Shown here: piece after piece, positions 1 to 9,147 of the stretch | Layout of the letters: each line of letters opens with the position of its first letter | Position numbering within the stretch: the stretch's first letter is position 1 | Translations under genes and position numbers: made by a program | NCBI GenBank assembly: GCA_945888375.1 | Contig: CAMCZZ010000020.1 | Coordinates: 1-64,000 of the forward strand | Origin: Akkermansia muciniphila | Lineage (GTDB): Bacteria; Verrucomicrobiota; Verrucomicrobiia; Opitutales; Opitutaceae | Length of the DNA stretch: 64,000 nucleotides | Direction: 5' to 3' | Notes under the pieces: generated by a model | What the model was told of the DNA's origin: nothing | The model's input: the letters and a program-made list of their open reading frames with translations, nothing else | Database searches by the model: none

Positions 1-178
1 CAGCATCTGCTCGCGCGCGTCGCTCATCTTCTCTACTTTCTTCTTCTGTCGGGTCATGGTCGGTTCCTTGTTCGTTTGTGGTTTAGGTTTGGTCACCAAA
101 ACCACCCTTCCATGACCCGACCTTTTGCTGAACTTTTAAGACACTACCTGCGCCCGGAGGGGCAGGCATAGATGAGCC

Positions 179-1180
179 GTGATCGCCTCCGTCGCTTTTC
201 GGAATTTCAAGGCGCTCCGTTCCGCCCGAATCGAATTGTCCCCGTTTAATCTCGTGATCGGGCCAAACGGCTCGGGCAAAACGAGCCTCATTCAAGCGGT
301 GCTTCGTCTTCGCACCCTCGCACGACTTTCGTCGGTAGAATCATTCAGGGAAACCGACCTCGCGGCCGCCCAGATCGCCTTTCGGTTTAATCCCCCTCAC
401 GACGGACTCGAGGCCACGCTGACTTGTCGCGATGAGGAGCGCTGCGACCATTTAACTCTTACTCCGCCCATCGGCGGCGGCGGGCTCCTGAATTGGCCAG
501 CCTTGCGGGACCGCCTCCTCACTGCCCGCGCCTTCTTGCTGGATTCGCGGGCCATCGTCCGCCCGGTGCAAGCAGGCGGTTCCCGCGAACTCGCTGCGGA
601 CGGCAGCAATCTTACCGCGTGTCTTGCCGGGCTGCGCGAGTCTGCGCCCGCAGCCTATGCCGGACTATGCGCGGAGTTGTTGCAGCTTTTCCCCGAATAC
701 GCCGAGGTCGTCCTCGATGCCGGCCGTGGCACCTTTGCGCTTCGTCTCACAGGCGGGGGCACGCCCGTCCTAGTGGCTGCCGATGAGGTCTCGCAAGGCA
801 CGCTCTACGTGTTGGCTTTGCTTGCGCTGGCCCACGATCCCGCTCCGCCTGCGATCGTGTGCTTGGAGGAGCTGGATCGTGGTATCCACCCTCGCCTTTT
901 ACGGGGCGTCAGGGATGTGCTTTACCGCCTGACCCATCCAGCCGATTACGGGCATGCCCGCGCGCCCGTGCAGGTCATAGCCACCACGCATTCACCCCAG
1001 TTACTCGACCTGTTTCGTGACCACCCCGAGGAAATTGTGATCGCGGATAAACAGGGGCGCGCCGCCACTTTCGCTAGGCTCTCCGACCGCGCTTATTTGC
1101 CTGAACTTTTGGCCGAGGGGGGCACGCTCGGGGATCTCTGGTATTCCGGTATTTTGGGGGGAGTGCCCGAGGCGACATGA
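179..1180 (+). CDS. AAA family ATPase (AAA_21/OLD-like, RecF/SMC-type ABC ATPase)
   Basis: GTG start; Walker A GPNGSGKT, signature-like DEVSQGT, Walker B-like IVCLEELDRGIHP, ATTHSP H-motif. Confidence 0.85.
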   Translation: MIASVAFRNFKALRSARIELSPFNLVIGPNGSGKTSLIQAVLRLRTLARLSSVESFRETDLAAAQIAFRFNPPHDGLEATLTCRDEERCDHLTLTPPIGGGGLLNWPALRDRLLTARAFLLDSRAIVRPVQAGGSRELAADGSNLTACLAGLRESAPAAYAGLCAELLQLFPEYAEVVLDAGRGTFALRLTGGGTPVLVAADEVSQGTLYVLALLALAHDPAPPAIVCLEELDRGIHPRLLRGVRDVLYRLTHPADYGHARAPVQVIATTHSPQLLDLFRDHPEEIVIADKQGRAATFARLSDRAYLPELLAEGGTLGDLWYSGILGGVPEAT

Positions 1181-1860
1181 ACGGCAGAAGTCCGCGCCTG
1201 GCTCTTTTGGGCGAATCCCAAGTGGATGAGGCCGCCCTCGCCATCCTGGTTGAGTCCGTTCTGGGGCGCCCTTTTCAGCATGTTCAACCCGGATTGCGTG
1301 CGCGGGGTTGGCCGTCGGTGATCCAGATTCTGCCGGCGATCGCCCGTCATCTGCATTTTAACACCGATGCCGACGCACTGGTGATTTTAGTCGATGCGGA
1401 CGACACGGAACCGCATGGGGCGCACCATGAAGCGCCTGGTTATTTCCATCCTCGCTGCCGGCTCTGCCAACTGCGGGCCGTCTTTCGCCGCGCCACCCGC
1501 CATCTTCCTGCTGTAAACGGAAGGGCCAGGCTGCTGCGGGCGATCGGCCTCGCGGTGCCCGCGGCCGAGGCGTGGTATCTCTGTGGCCGCGACGAGACGG
1601 TCAGCGAGGCAACCTGGGGGGAAGGACGCACAAACGGCCGCCCCCCTTATACACGCCGCGAACTCAAGGCCCGCGTATATGGCACTGATCGTCCGAATCT
1701 CTCTCAGGCTTTGGCTGGAGCCACCGCCGCGGCGCAGCGCCATGCCCGCGACCCACGGCGGCTGGAGCATGATTTTCCGGGCTTTGCCATCCTCGCGGCC
1801 GACCTTCGGGGCTGGGGGCTGAACCTGGAGGAAGCCGACTCCGGCCAGACCGCTCACTGA
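1177..1860 (+). CDS. DUF4276-like / TOPRIM-like partner protein of the upstream ATPase
   Basis: ATGA overlap with the upstream ATPase; N-terminal LGESQVDEAALAILVESVLG and ALVILVDADD acidic motif resemble DUF4276/TOPRIM partners. Confidence 0.6.
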   Translation: MNGRSPRLALLGESQVDEAALAILVESVLGRPFQHVQPGLRARGWPSVIQILPAIARHLHFNTDADALVILVDADDTEPHGAHHEAPGYFHPRCRLCQLRAVFRRATRHLPAVNGRARLLRAIGLAVPAAEAWYLCGRDETVSEATWGEGRTNGRPPYTRRELKARVYGTDRPNLSQALAGATAAAQRHARDPRRLEHDFPGFAILAADLRGWGLNLEEADSGQTAH

Positions 1861-1875
1861 GCTGCTCTTCCCGCT

Positions 1876-4095
1876 ATGCGCGCCCAATATGCTCCGTGGC
1901 TGATCGCCACACCCCTCCGTTGGTTGGCCCGCTGTCTCTATCGGGTGCGTTCGCTTCACGCCGACCGGCTCCCTGCGGGCGGCGCCCTTCTTCTGGGTAA
2001 TCACTTGTCTTATGTGGATGTTATAGTGCTCCAACTGGCTTGTCCGCGACCGATACGCTTCGTGGGGCATGAGAGCCTGGTAGAAGCTCACTGGTTTTTC
2101 CGCTTCGTTTTTCAGGTGACCGGCACGATTCCCGTCTCACGTGGTCATGCGCTCCGGGCCACCCGCCGGGTCGTGGAAAGCCTTGGTAAAGGGGAATACG
2201 TCCTGATGTTCCCCGAGGGTGCGATTTCGCGCACCGGTCAAGTAATGAAGCTTGAGCGTGGTTTTGAACTTATGGCACGCCGCGCCGGCGTGCCGGTGGT
2301 GCCGGTTTACCATGATGGCCTTTGGGGCTCGGTGTTTTCGTTTTCCGGCAATACCTACCTTTTAAAAGCACCCCGTCTCCTGCCGACGCCCGTGACGGTC
2401 GTCTGGGGTGCCCCCATCCCGGCCGGGTATGCCGATGCGGCAACGGTGCGGGCTGCCTTGCTAGAGCTTGGAGAAGTGGCCTTTGCCGCCCACCCCCGCC
2501 TTGGGCGTCATCTGGCAACTGAAGTGGTCAGGGCACTGGCTAAACGGCCAGGAAGGCTGGAGCTGATCGATCGCACCACCACAAGGCGGGAAGTAACGGC
2601 CGCCGGGCTACTGGCGACCGCGGCCGCACTAGCGCTTCACTTGCGTCGTACCGTGCGTGAGGCCCGCATCGCCATCGTGCTGCCCCCGGGCGCGGGGGCG
2701 ACCATTGCCAACCTGGCCGTGCTTTGCGCGGGGAAAACCCCCGTTAATCTAAACTTCACCACCAGCGGTTCCGCGATTGCGGCCAGTCTGCATATCGCCG
2801 GTATTCGCACCGTTTTAACCGCCGAGGCGATGCGGGTAAAGTTACCCGGCTTCCCGTGGCCCGCGGACACACGGGACTTTGCCGCTACTCTGGCAGCCGC
2901 CGGGGGCAAACGCGCGGTGTTCCCCTGGTTTGTCGCCGCCTGGTTGCTGCCGAGTCCATGCCTCCCTCTGCTGCTAGGTTTGCCGGGCAAGGGTGGCGAT
3001 GCCGAGGCGGGTTTGTTATTCACCAGTGGCAGCTCAGGCGAACCCAAAGGGGTAGTCCTGACTCACCGCAACATCCTCGGAAACTGCCGACAAATCTCGT
3101 CGCTGGCCATCCTGCCCGGCACGGCGGTCATGCTCAGCTGTCTCCCGATTTTCCACAGTTTCGGATTTACCGTGACGGTCTGGTATCCGCTCTTGCGCGG
3201 CTCTCGCGTGGTGACGGTGCCGAGTCCGCTTGAAGCCCGTAGGATCGTGGACGCGATCCGCGAGGAAGCCTGCACCGTCTGGGTAACCGCCCCGACTTTC
3301 GCCCGAGCGGTTTTGCAAAAAGCGGAGCGGCGCGACTTGCGAACCCTCGAGGTGATTGTTTCCGGGGCCGAGAGGTTGCCGGAGGATCTGGCGGAGCTGG
3401 CTCGGGAGAAGTTTCACTTGGAGATCATGCAGGGCTATGGTCTGACCGAGACTTCACCGGTCACCTCGGTCAATCAGCCCGATCCTCCAGTGACCACGGG
3501 CACGGGGGAAGCTCAGCGCGGGCAGTGTGCGGGCTCGGTCGGGCGATTGTTGCCCGGCATGGCCGCACGTCTGCTGGATCCGGTGACGCGCGCTCCCGTA
3601 TCGGCTACCACCCCGGGGCTGGTCGCCCTGCGCGGACCCAATGTCTTTACCGGCTATTTGCTAGACCCTGAACGCACAGCGGAGGCTTTCCATGAGGGCT
3701 GGTTTTTAACCGGGGATCTGGGCCGGTTTGATGAGGCGGGGTTTCTCTGGATCGAGGGCAGGCTATCCCGCTTTTCCAAAATCGGAGGCGAGATGGTGCC
3801 GCATGGGACCATCGAGCGGAAGCTAATCGAATTATGCGATCCAAGGGCCGCCGCAGAGGGTGAAAGCTACCCGGTTTTCGTGGCCGGCGTGCCAGATGCC
3901 CAAAAGGGCGAAGTGCTGGTCCTGCTCACGGTCCGACCCGAACTCACCGCGGAATTGGTCCGGGAGAAACTGGCGGGAGCGGGTGTGCCCAATCTCTGGA
4001 TACCACGGATCGTGAAGCGGGTGGATGCCATCCCCGTGCTTGGAACCGGGAAGATCGACCTGAAGGCCGCCCGTGCACTGGCCTGCGGCCTTTAA
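1876..4095 (+). CDS. Bifunctional acyltransferase / acyl-ACP (AMP-forming) synthetase, Aas-like
   Basis: PlsC-type NHLSYVD (HX4D) N-terminal domain followed by AMP-binding signature LLFTSGSSGEPKGVVLTHRN and GYGLTETSPV. Confidence 0.88.
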   Translation: MRAQYAPWLIATPLRWLARCLYRVRSLHADRLPAGGALLLGNHLSYVDVIVLQLACPRPIRFVGHESLVEAHWFFRFVFQVTGTIPVSRGHALRATRRVVESLGKGEYVLMFPEGAISRTGQVMKLERGFELMARRAGVPVVPVYHDGLWGSVFSFSGNTYLLKAPRLLPTPVTVVWGAPIPAGYADAATVRAALLELGEVAFAAHPRLGRHLATEVVRALAKRPGRLELIDRTTTRREVTAAGLLATAAALALHLRRTVREARIAIVLPPGAGATIANLAVLCAGKTPVNLNFTTSGSAIAASLHIAGIRTVLTAEAMRVKLPGFPWPADTRDFAATLAAAGGKRAVFPWFVAAWLLPSPCLPLLLGLPGKGGDAEAGLLFTSGSSGEPKGVVLTHRNILGNCRQISSLAILPGTAVMLSCLPIFHSFGFTVTVWYPLLRGSRVVTVPSPLEARRIVDAIREEACTVWVTAPTFARAVLQKAERRDLRTLEVIVSGAERLPEDLAELAREKFHLEIMQGYGLTETSPVTSVNQPDPPVTTGTGEAQRGQCAGSVGRLLPGMAARLLDPVTRAPVSATTPGLVALRGPNVFTGYLLDPERTAEAFHEGWFLTGDLGRFDEAGFLWIEGRLSRFSKIGGEMVPHGTIERKLIELCDPRAAAEGESYPVFVAGVPDAQKGEVLVLLTVRPELTAELVREKLAGAGVPNLWIPRIVKRVDAIPVLGTGKIDLKAARALACGL

Positions 4096-4297
4096 CCCGG
4101 CTACCGCGATTATCGCGGGTCGTCTCGCGCAACCTGGTGGCCGTCGTCTCGCCGCGTCACCCGCGACCAGCACCTTTTAAGTGCAAGCCGGGTATTCCGC
4201 ACCGAGCCAAAGAATCAACCACTTAGGCTAAACGCCGCCGGGCTAATCGCGGTATCCGGATTTAATGCGGCATGCAGGGTGGCACGAGGCCGGACGC

Positions 4298-5719
4298 TTA
4301 CTGGGCCGTTTTCGCGACCTTGTATTCCTTGGGTTTCTCACCCTTGGGCAAGGCCAGCAGGTCGTAGTCGCGGGCGCCGGTGATCAGCACTTGGGCGAAC
4401 TCGCCTACCGGCAGGGTCCGGGGCACGTAGACGCGCCCGTCGATATCGGGCGCATCCGCCTCGCCCCGGGCAACCCCGGGCTCTTCGACCAAGACACGGA
4501 GGGTTTTGCCCACGAAGCGCTCGCTCACCTCGGCGGCGATCTCCCGCTGAAGCGACATGGTGCGACGGTAGCGAGCATCCTTCAACTTGGTGACGAGCTG
4601 CTCCTCCATCTTGGCCGCCTTGGTGCCTTCTTCCTGAGAATAGCGAAAGACGCCCAATCGTTCAAATTTAGTCTCTTGGATAAACCCGCACAACTCCTCG
4701 ACGTCGGCCTCGGTCTCACCGGGAAAGCCCACGATGAACGTGGTGCGCACTGCGATGCCCGGGATGCCCGCGCGGATGCGGGCGATGAGGTCGCGAATAT
4801 ATTGCCCGGAGGTCTCGCGCTGCATGCGCCCGAGCATGTGGTCGCTGATGTGCTGGAGCGGGATGTCGATGTAGCGGGCGACCTTCGGGCACTCGGCGAT
4901 GGTCTTGATCAATTCGTCGGACCAATGGGCGGGATGGGTGTAGAGCAGACGGATCCAGAAATCGCCGGGGATGGCATTGAGTTGCCGCAGTAAAGTGGTG
5001 AGGGCGGTGCCTCGGGAGGAGTCTACAGGCGAGCGGGGGTTGGGGCGCTGTTCCCAGGTATCCATACCGAAGTAGGTCGTATCTTGGGAGATCAGATTGA
5101 TCTCCTTTACCCCCTCGGTGATGAGCTGCCGGGCTTCGGCAACGACGCTCTCGACCGAGCGGGAACGATGCCGGCCGCGGATCTGCGGGATAATGCAGAA
5201 GGCGCAGGGATGATTGCAGCCCTCTGCGATCTTGATGTAGGCAAAGTGCTTCGGGGTGAGTCGGAAGCGAGGCGTGTCGTAGTCGGGGATATAGGTGCTC
5301 CGACCTTCGATGAAGTTCTGCGGAGCATCGCCTTTGGCGCGTTTAACCCCCGTCAACTCCTCGATGATGGGGCCGACGCGGGTGATTTGGTCGAGACCGA
5401 TAAAGGCATCCACCTCGGGTAACTCCTTCGGCAGCTCCTTGGAAAAGCGCTGCGACATGCAGCCGGCGACGATCAGTTTTTGGCCGGCGCGGCGCTTCTT
5501 CATGCCGCGCGCCTCATGGGCTTCGAGGATGTGGTTGATTGATTCCTCTTTGGAGGAGTCGATGAATGAGCAGGTGTTTACGATCACGACGTCCGCCTGG
5601 TCTTGGTCGGGAACCACCTGCATGCCAGCCTGGTGGAGGTGGCCGACCATGATCTCGCTATCGACGAGATTTTTGGCGCAACCAAGGGAAACGAGGGAGA
5701 CTTTGACGACCGAGCTCAT
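4298..5719 (-). CDS. rimO: Ribosomal protein S12 methylthiotransferase RimO
   Basis: MSSVVKVSLVSLGCAKNLVDSEIM N-terminus; radical SAM CNHPCAFC; TRAM-like C-terminus. Confidence 0.95.
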   Translation of the reverse strand: MSSVVKVSLVSLGCAKNLVDSEIMVGHLHQAGMQVVPDQDQADVVIVNTCSFIDSSKEESINHILEAHEARGMKKRRAGQKLIVAGCMSQRFSKELPKELPEVDAFIGLDQITRVGPIIEELTGVKRAKGDAPQNFIEGRSTYIPDYDTPRFRLTPKHFAYIKIAEGCNHPCAFCIIPQIRGRHRSRSVESVVAEARQLITEGVKEINLISQDTTYFGMDTWEQRPNPRSPVDSSRGTALTTLLRQLNAIPGDFWIRLLYTHPAHWSDELIKTIAECPKVARYIDIPLQHISDHMLGRMQRETSGQYIRDLIARIRAGIPGIAVRTTFIVGFPGETEADVEELCGFIQETKFERLGVFRYSQEEGTKAAKMEEQLVTKLKDARYRRTMSLQREIAAEVSERFVGKTLRVLVEEPGVARGEADAPDIDGRVYVPRTLPVGEFAQVLITGARDYDLLALPKGEKPKEYKVAKTAQ

Positions 5720-5762
5720 GAAGGAGGATAATAAAACAGCGGAGGCGGGTAGTTTAGAAACG

Positions 5763-5797
5763 AAAAAACCGCGGCGCTCGAAAGGGCCGCGGTTTTA
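5763..5797 (-). terminator. Rho-independent terminator downstream of the small basic protein gene
   Basis: 11-bp inverted repeat aaaaccgcggc/gccgcggtttt (5765-5775, 5786-5796) with a T-run on the minus strand. Confidence 0.75.
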
Positions 5798-5815
5798 GGG
5801 AAGGAGACGGGCCCC

Positions 5816-5935
5816 TTACTTCTTGGCCTTGGCGGGCTTCTTGGTGGCGGCGGCCAGTTTAGCAGCGACTTTTTTGCGCTTCAAGTAGGCGAGACGGCGC
5901 TTCTTTTTGATACCTTTGTTGTATTGTTGGCCCAT
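5816..5935 (-). CDS. Small very basic protein, 39 aa (MGQQYNKGIKKKRRLAYLKRKKVAAKLAAATKKPAKAKK)
   Basis: Manual translation of the minus strand; ATG at 5935, TAA at 5816; followed by a good terminator; below the length cutoff of the supplied ORF track. Confidence 0.75.
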   Translation of the reverse strand: MGQQYNKGIKKKRRLAYLKRKKVAAKLAAATKKPAKAKK

Positions 5936-5995
5936 GGTGAGATTTGGTTAAAGGGTTACAATCGCGACACCCGCACGTTGGAGTCAAGCGATGGT

Positions 5996-7036
5996 TTACA
6001 AATCCTCCGCGCCAGATTCAGGCGTGAAGGCGGTGGCTATCGGCGGAAACAAAGGTCGGGCGGCGGACACTTTGCGGCCGTCATGGCTGAGGGCGTAGAG
6101 CGGCAGGGGAGGATCCTTGGCGAGACGTTTAACCAGTGCCGAATCGGTGCGTTTGGCCAACTCGAGCCAATGCAGCCCGGCGGCGTCGCAGGCCAGAAAC
6201 CGAGCGTAGGGCTTAAAAACCTCGGGCCGGCCAAGCATACGGGCCATCCCATCTAGGCGGGGCGCGGAGCAGGGAGAGTTCTGGGTTTCCAGAACGAGGC
6301 AGGAGTAGGCCTGGCTGCGCAGATCTATGCCGGCCCGGTGGGAGAAACGCACCCAGTCCGGGGAGTTTTGCACGCCTGCCGGGGGACCGGCGAAAAAATG
6401 ACACCAATCGCGGGCGTTGGCCGCCGCAAAGAGCGGGCAATTTTCGCGATGGGTGCAGGGCGCCACGATATGGTGCACAGGAAGCAGTTCATCACGCACG
6501 GAGGCGAGGGCCCGGCCGTCGGCATGGGTGCCGGGCTCGACCCAGAGCACGGCGGCGGCGCGGCGGGCGAGTTTCAGCAACTCCGTGCGACCCTCGGCAG
6601 TCAGCTCGTTCAGCACATGGCTGACGACAAGGGTGTAGGGCTCGGTCGGCTCAGGGGTGGTCTGGACTTTTAGTCCGGGAAAATCCGTTCGGGCGCGGTT
6701 GGCGGCAAAGGCCACAGCCTCGGAGCTGTGGTCGAGCACGGCGAGACCCGCAAAATGGGTTGGACCCCAGGCGTTCAGGACGCGACGACCGGCCACCCCC
6801 GAGCCGCAGCCGAAGTCCACCAGCATGGTGGCGGCAGGCGGACTCCAGGCACGGAGACGCAGCTCGGCGAGAAGGGCGTCCCATTTCCAACCGATACGTT
6901 CCCCGTAGGTGGCGTCGTAGGCGGCAAGGGTGGCTTGGCTTTGCCAATAGGGGCCAGTTGCGGCGGCTTCCCGCGCAAGAAAGACGGCCCGCAGGCGTTC
7001 GAGGGCATCCCAATCGAGGGTGGCGAGATCAGGCAT
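5996..7036 (-). CDS. Class I SAM methyltransferase, Rsm22-like small-ribosomal-subunit family
   Basis: MLVDFGCGSGVAGRR motif I; C-terminal Cys motif CTHRENCPLF typical of Rsm22-like proteins. Confidence 0.7.
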   Translation of the reverse strand: MPDLATLDWDALERLRAVFLAREAAATGPYWQSQATLAAYDATYGERIGWKWDALLAELRLRAWSPPAATMLVDFGCGSGVAGRRVLNAWGPTHFAGLAVLDHSSEAVAFAANRARTDFPGLKVQTTPEPTEPYTLVVSHVLNELTAEGRTELLKLARRAAAVLWVEPGTHADGRALASVRDELLPVHHIVAPCTHRENCPLFAAANARDWCHFFAGPPAGVQNSPDWVRFSHRAGIDLRSQAYSCLVLETQNSPCSAPRLDGMARMLGRPEVFKPYARFLACDAAGLHWLELAKRTDSALVKRLAKDPPLPLYALSHDGRKVSAARPLFPPIATAFTPESGAEDL

Positions 7037-7042
7037 GGCAGC

Positions 7043-8272
7043 TCAGGAAGTGAGATCAACGCCGAGATGGCGGGCGAGACGATGTTCGCGGATGCCGTAA
7101 AAGGCAGCGAAGGCCCTAGCGCGGGAGAGCAGGCGGGTGCGTTGGGCGGCGAAGGCCGGGTCCTCGGTCGCGTGGATGCGATGGGCGGCGATCAGCAGAT
7201 TTTTGGCGGTGTGCTCGGTGGAGATAAACTCGAAGACCTTGGTGCGGAAGCCGGCGCACTCAAGCAACTGGGCGCGAAGTGCGTCGGTCACAAACTCGGT
7301 CTGCCGTTCTTGAAAAATACCGTGTCGCAGGGCGTCGGCGAGCACGGCGGGAGCCGTCAGTTGCGGCCGCAGCTCCTTCTGGCAGCAAGGTGAGACTACC
7401 AGCAGTCGGGCCCCGGCCGCGAGGCCTGCCGCCAAGGCATCGTCGGTGGCGGTATCGCAAGCGTGCAGGGCAATCAAGATGTCTAGGGGAGCTACGGGCG
7501 CAGGTGCCACCGGGATGTCGCCTTCGACGAAGCGGAGGTGGCTGGAAAAACCGGTTTCGGTCGCAAGGCGATTGGCGGCGGCCACGAGATCGGCGCGGCG
7601 CTCCAGACCGGTGATGGTGGCACGGGCGCCGAGCAGGGCGGCAAGGGCAAAGGTGAGGTAACCCTTGCCCGCGCCCATATCCGCAATGTGCAGGGGCAGG
7701 GCGTCGGGAGTGGAGGTGTCGAGGCCGGCCTCCGCCAGGAGGTCGCGAAGCAGTTCGGCAAATTTTTCGATCTGCCTGAATTTATGGGCCATGCCCTCGC
7801 GCGGCTGGGCGCGATCATTGGTGACGCCGAGGGCGCGCAACCAGGGAGCGGCGGGGTCGAGCAGGTGGCGTTTGGCGCGATCGTGCCCGGGCGGGTGCCC
7901 GGACGGGGCGTTTTTGCTAGCGACCAAGCGCAGGCGGGCGGGCTGGGCGGGGTCAGCGTTTTGCTCCAGTTGGGCGGTTTGCTGAGATGTAAACAGGTGG
8001 GCGTCTAGGAAAGCTGAGGAGAGCAAATCGGCCAAGGCGGCAGCGGCCTCGGCGGGCTGGAGATTCTTCGTCTCATCGCGGGTCTCGTAGCGGTAAACCA
8101 GCGAAATCCGCGGGCCGGCTTTGAGCACGACAGGGCGGGCGAAGACGTTTTTTAGGCTGCTGTGGTGCGGGACGGGGCGAGGTTTTCCCAGGGTGAGCTT
8201 TATCAGGGAGCCCTCCGTCAGCGCGGAGTGCAGGAGAGTTTGAAAACGGGCAAGGGCTTCGGGCGGGGGCAT
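7043..8272 (-). CDS. Class I SAM-dependent methyltransferase
   Basis: IADMGAGKGYLTFAL motif I; LIALHACDTATDDAL and SPCCQKEL motifs. Confidence 0.8.
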   Translation of the reverse strand: MPPPEALARFQTLLHSALTEGSLIKLTLGKPRPVPHHSSLKNVFARPVVLKAGPRISLVYRYETRDETKNLQPAEAAAALADLLSSAFLDAHLFTSQQTAQLEQNADPAQPARLRLVASKNAPSGHPPGHDRAKRHLLDPAAPWLRALGVTNDRAQPREGMAHKFRQIEKFAELLRDLLAEAGLDTSTPDALPLHIADMGAGKGYLTFALAALLGARATITGLERRADLVAAANRLATETGFSSHLRFVEGDIPVAPAPVAPLDILIALHACDTATDDALAAGLAAGARLLVVSPCCQKELRPQLTAPAVLADALRHGIFQERQTEFVTDALRAQLLECAGFRTKVFEFISTEHTAKNLLIAAHRIHATEDPAFAAQRTRLLSRARAFAAFYGIREHRLARHLGVDLTS

Positions 8273-8286
8273 GGCGGGCGGGATGA

Positions 8287-9096
8287 TTACTCCGCGGCGG
8301 TGGCGAAGAGATGGCGCACGGCGGAGGTCTCGGGGGAATGGGGGCGAAACTTATGCGCGTCGAGGGTGCAGACCGGCATGACGCCCATAAGCGAGTTGGT
8401 GAGAAACACCTCATCGGCCGCCAGCAGTTCATCGAGGGTAAAGGCGGTTTCGTGCGCCCGTTCCGGGCCGATCAATGCCAGCACGCGGGCGCGGGCGACG
8501 CCAGGCAGCACGCCCAGGGAAAGCGGCGGGGTGTGGGCGTGGCCGTCTTTCACGATAAAAACCGAGCTGCTGGATCCCTCAAGCACGCGACTGGCGGGGG
8601 TCACAAACAGGGCCTCATCAAAGCCGGCGGCCTTAGCGGTCGTGCGAGCGAGACGATTCTCCAGGTAGTTGAGGGTTTTGAGTCCGGTGATGCGGCCATC
8701 GCGCTCACCCTGACGGAGCGTCATCACTCGAAAACCGCGCAAATAGTCGGGGGCGGAGTAGGGGAGCGGGCGGGCGGTGATCAGTTCGGCTGTGCGGTTC
8801 AATTCGCGGTAGCGGACGATTTTCACGGCAGCATCGGGCAAACGCACGGCAGCGAGCAAACGAGTGACGCGGTCAGCCAGTTCCGGGGCCGGACAAGGCG
8901 GAGCGAGATCGAGCGCGGTGCAGGCGGCGGCGAGCCGGGCATGGTGGCCAGCGAATAGCAGCGGGCGTCCGCGATGGGTCCGCACGGTCTCAAATGCGCC
9001 GTGGCCGAAAAGGAAGCCATCCGACAAGGCGGAGACACGGGCCTGCGCCGCGGGGATGACTTGGCCGTCGAAGAGGACTTGAGGAGCGATGGACAT
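8287..9096 (-). CDS. pabC: Aminotransferase class IV / aminodeoxychorismate lyase-like
   Basis: Branched-chain/ADC lyase fold motifs (GFLFGHGAFETVRT, LNYLENRLART, DEVFLTNSLMGVMPV); adjacent to pabB. Confidence 0.75.
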   Translation of the reverse strand: MSIAPQVLFDGQVIPAAQARVSALSDGFLFGHGAFETVRTHRGRPLLFAGHHARLAAACTALDLAPPCPAPELADRVTRLLAAVRLPDAAVKIVRYRELNRTAELITARPLPYSAPDYLRGFRVMTLRQGERDGRITGLKTLNYLENRLARTTAKAAGFDEALFVTPASRVLEGSSSSVFIVKDGHAHTPPLSLGVLPGVARARVLALIGPERAHETAFTLDELLAADEVFLTNSLMGVMPVCTLDAHKFRPHSPETSAVRHLFATAAE

Positions 9097-9147
9097 GGAG
9101 AAAAAAGAGTTTTTTTGGGGGGGCTGCCGGCGAAGTCGCGGCCCCGG

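Noticed and set aside
4099-4256. Long-range inverted repeat gctaccgcgatta / taatcgcggtatcc between aas-like gene and rimO
   Set aside because: Imperfect and distant arms in a GC-rich spacer; not enough to claim an element
5996-8272. Two adjacent methyltransferases as a possible modification system
   Set aside because: Both look like ribosome/housekeeping-type class I methyltransferases with no restriction partner nearby
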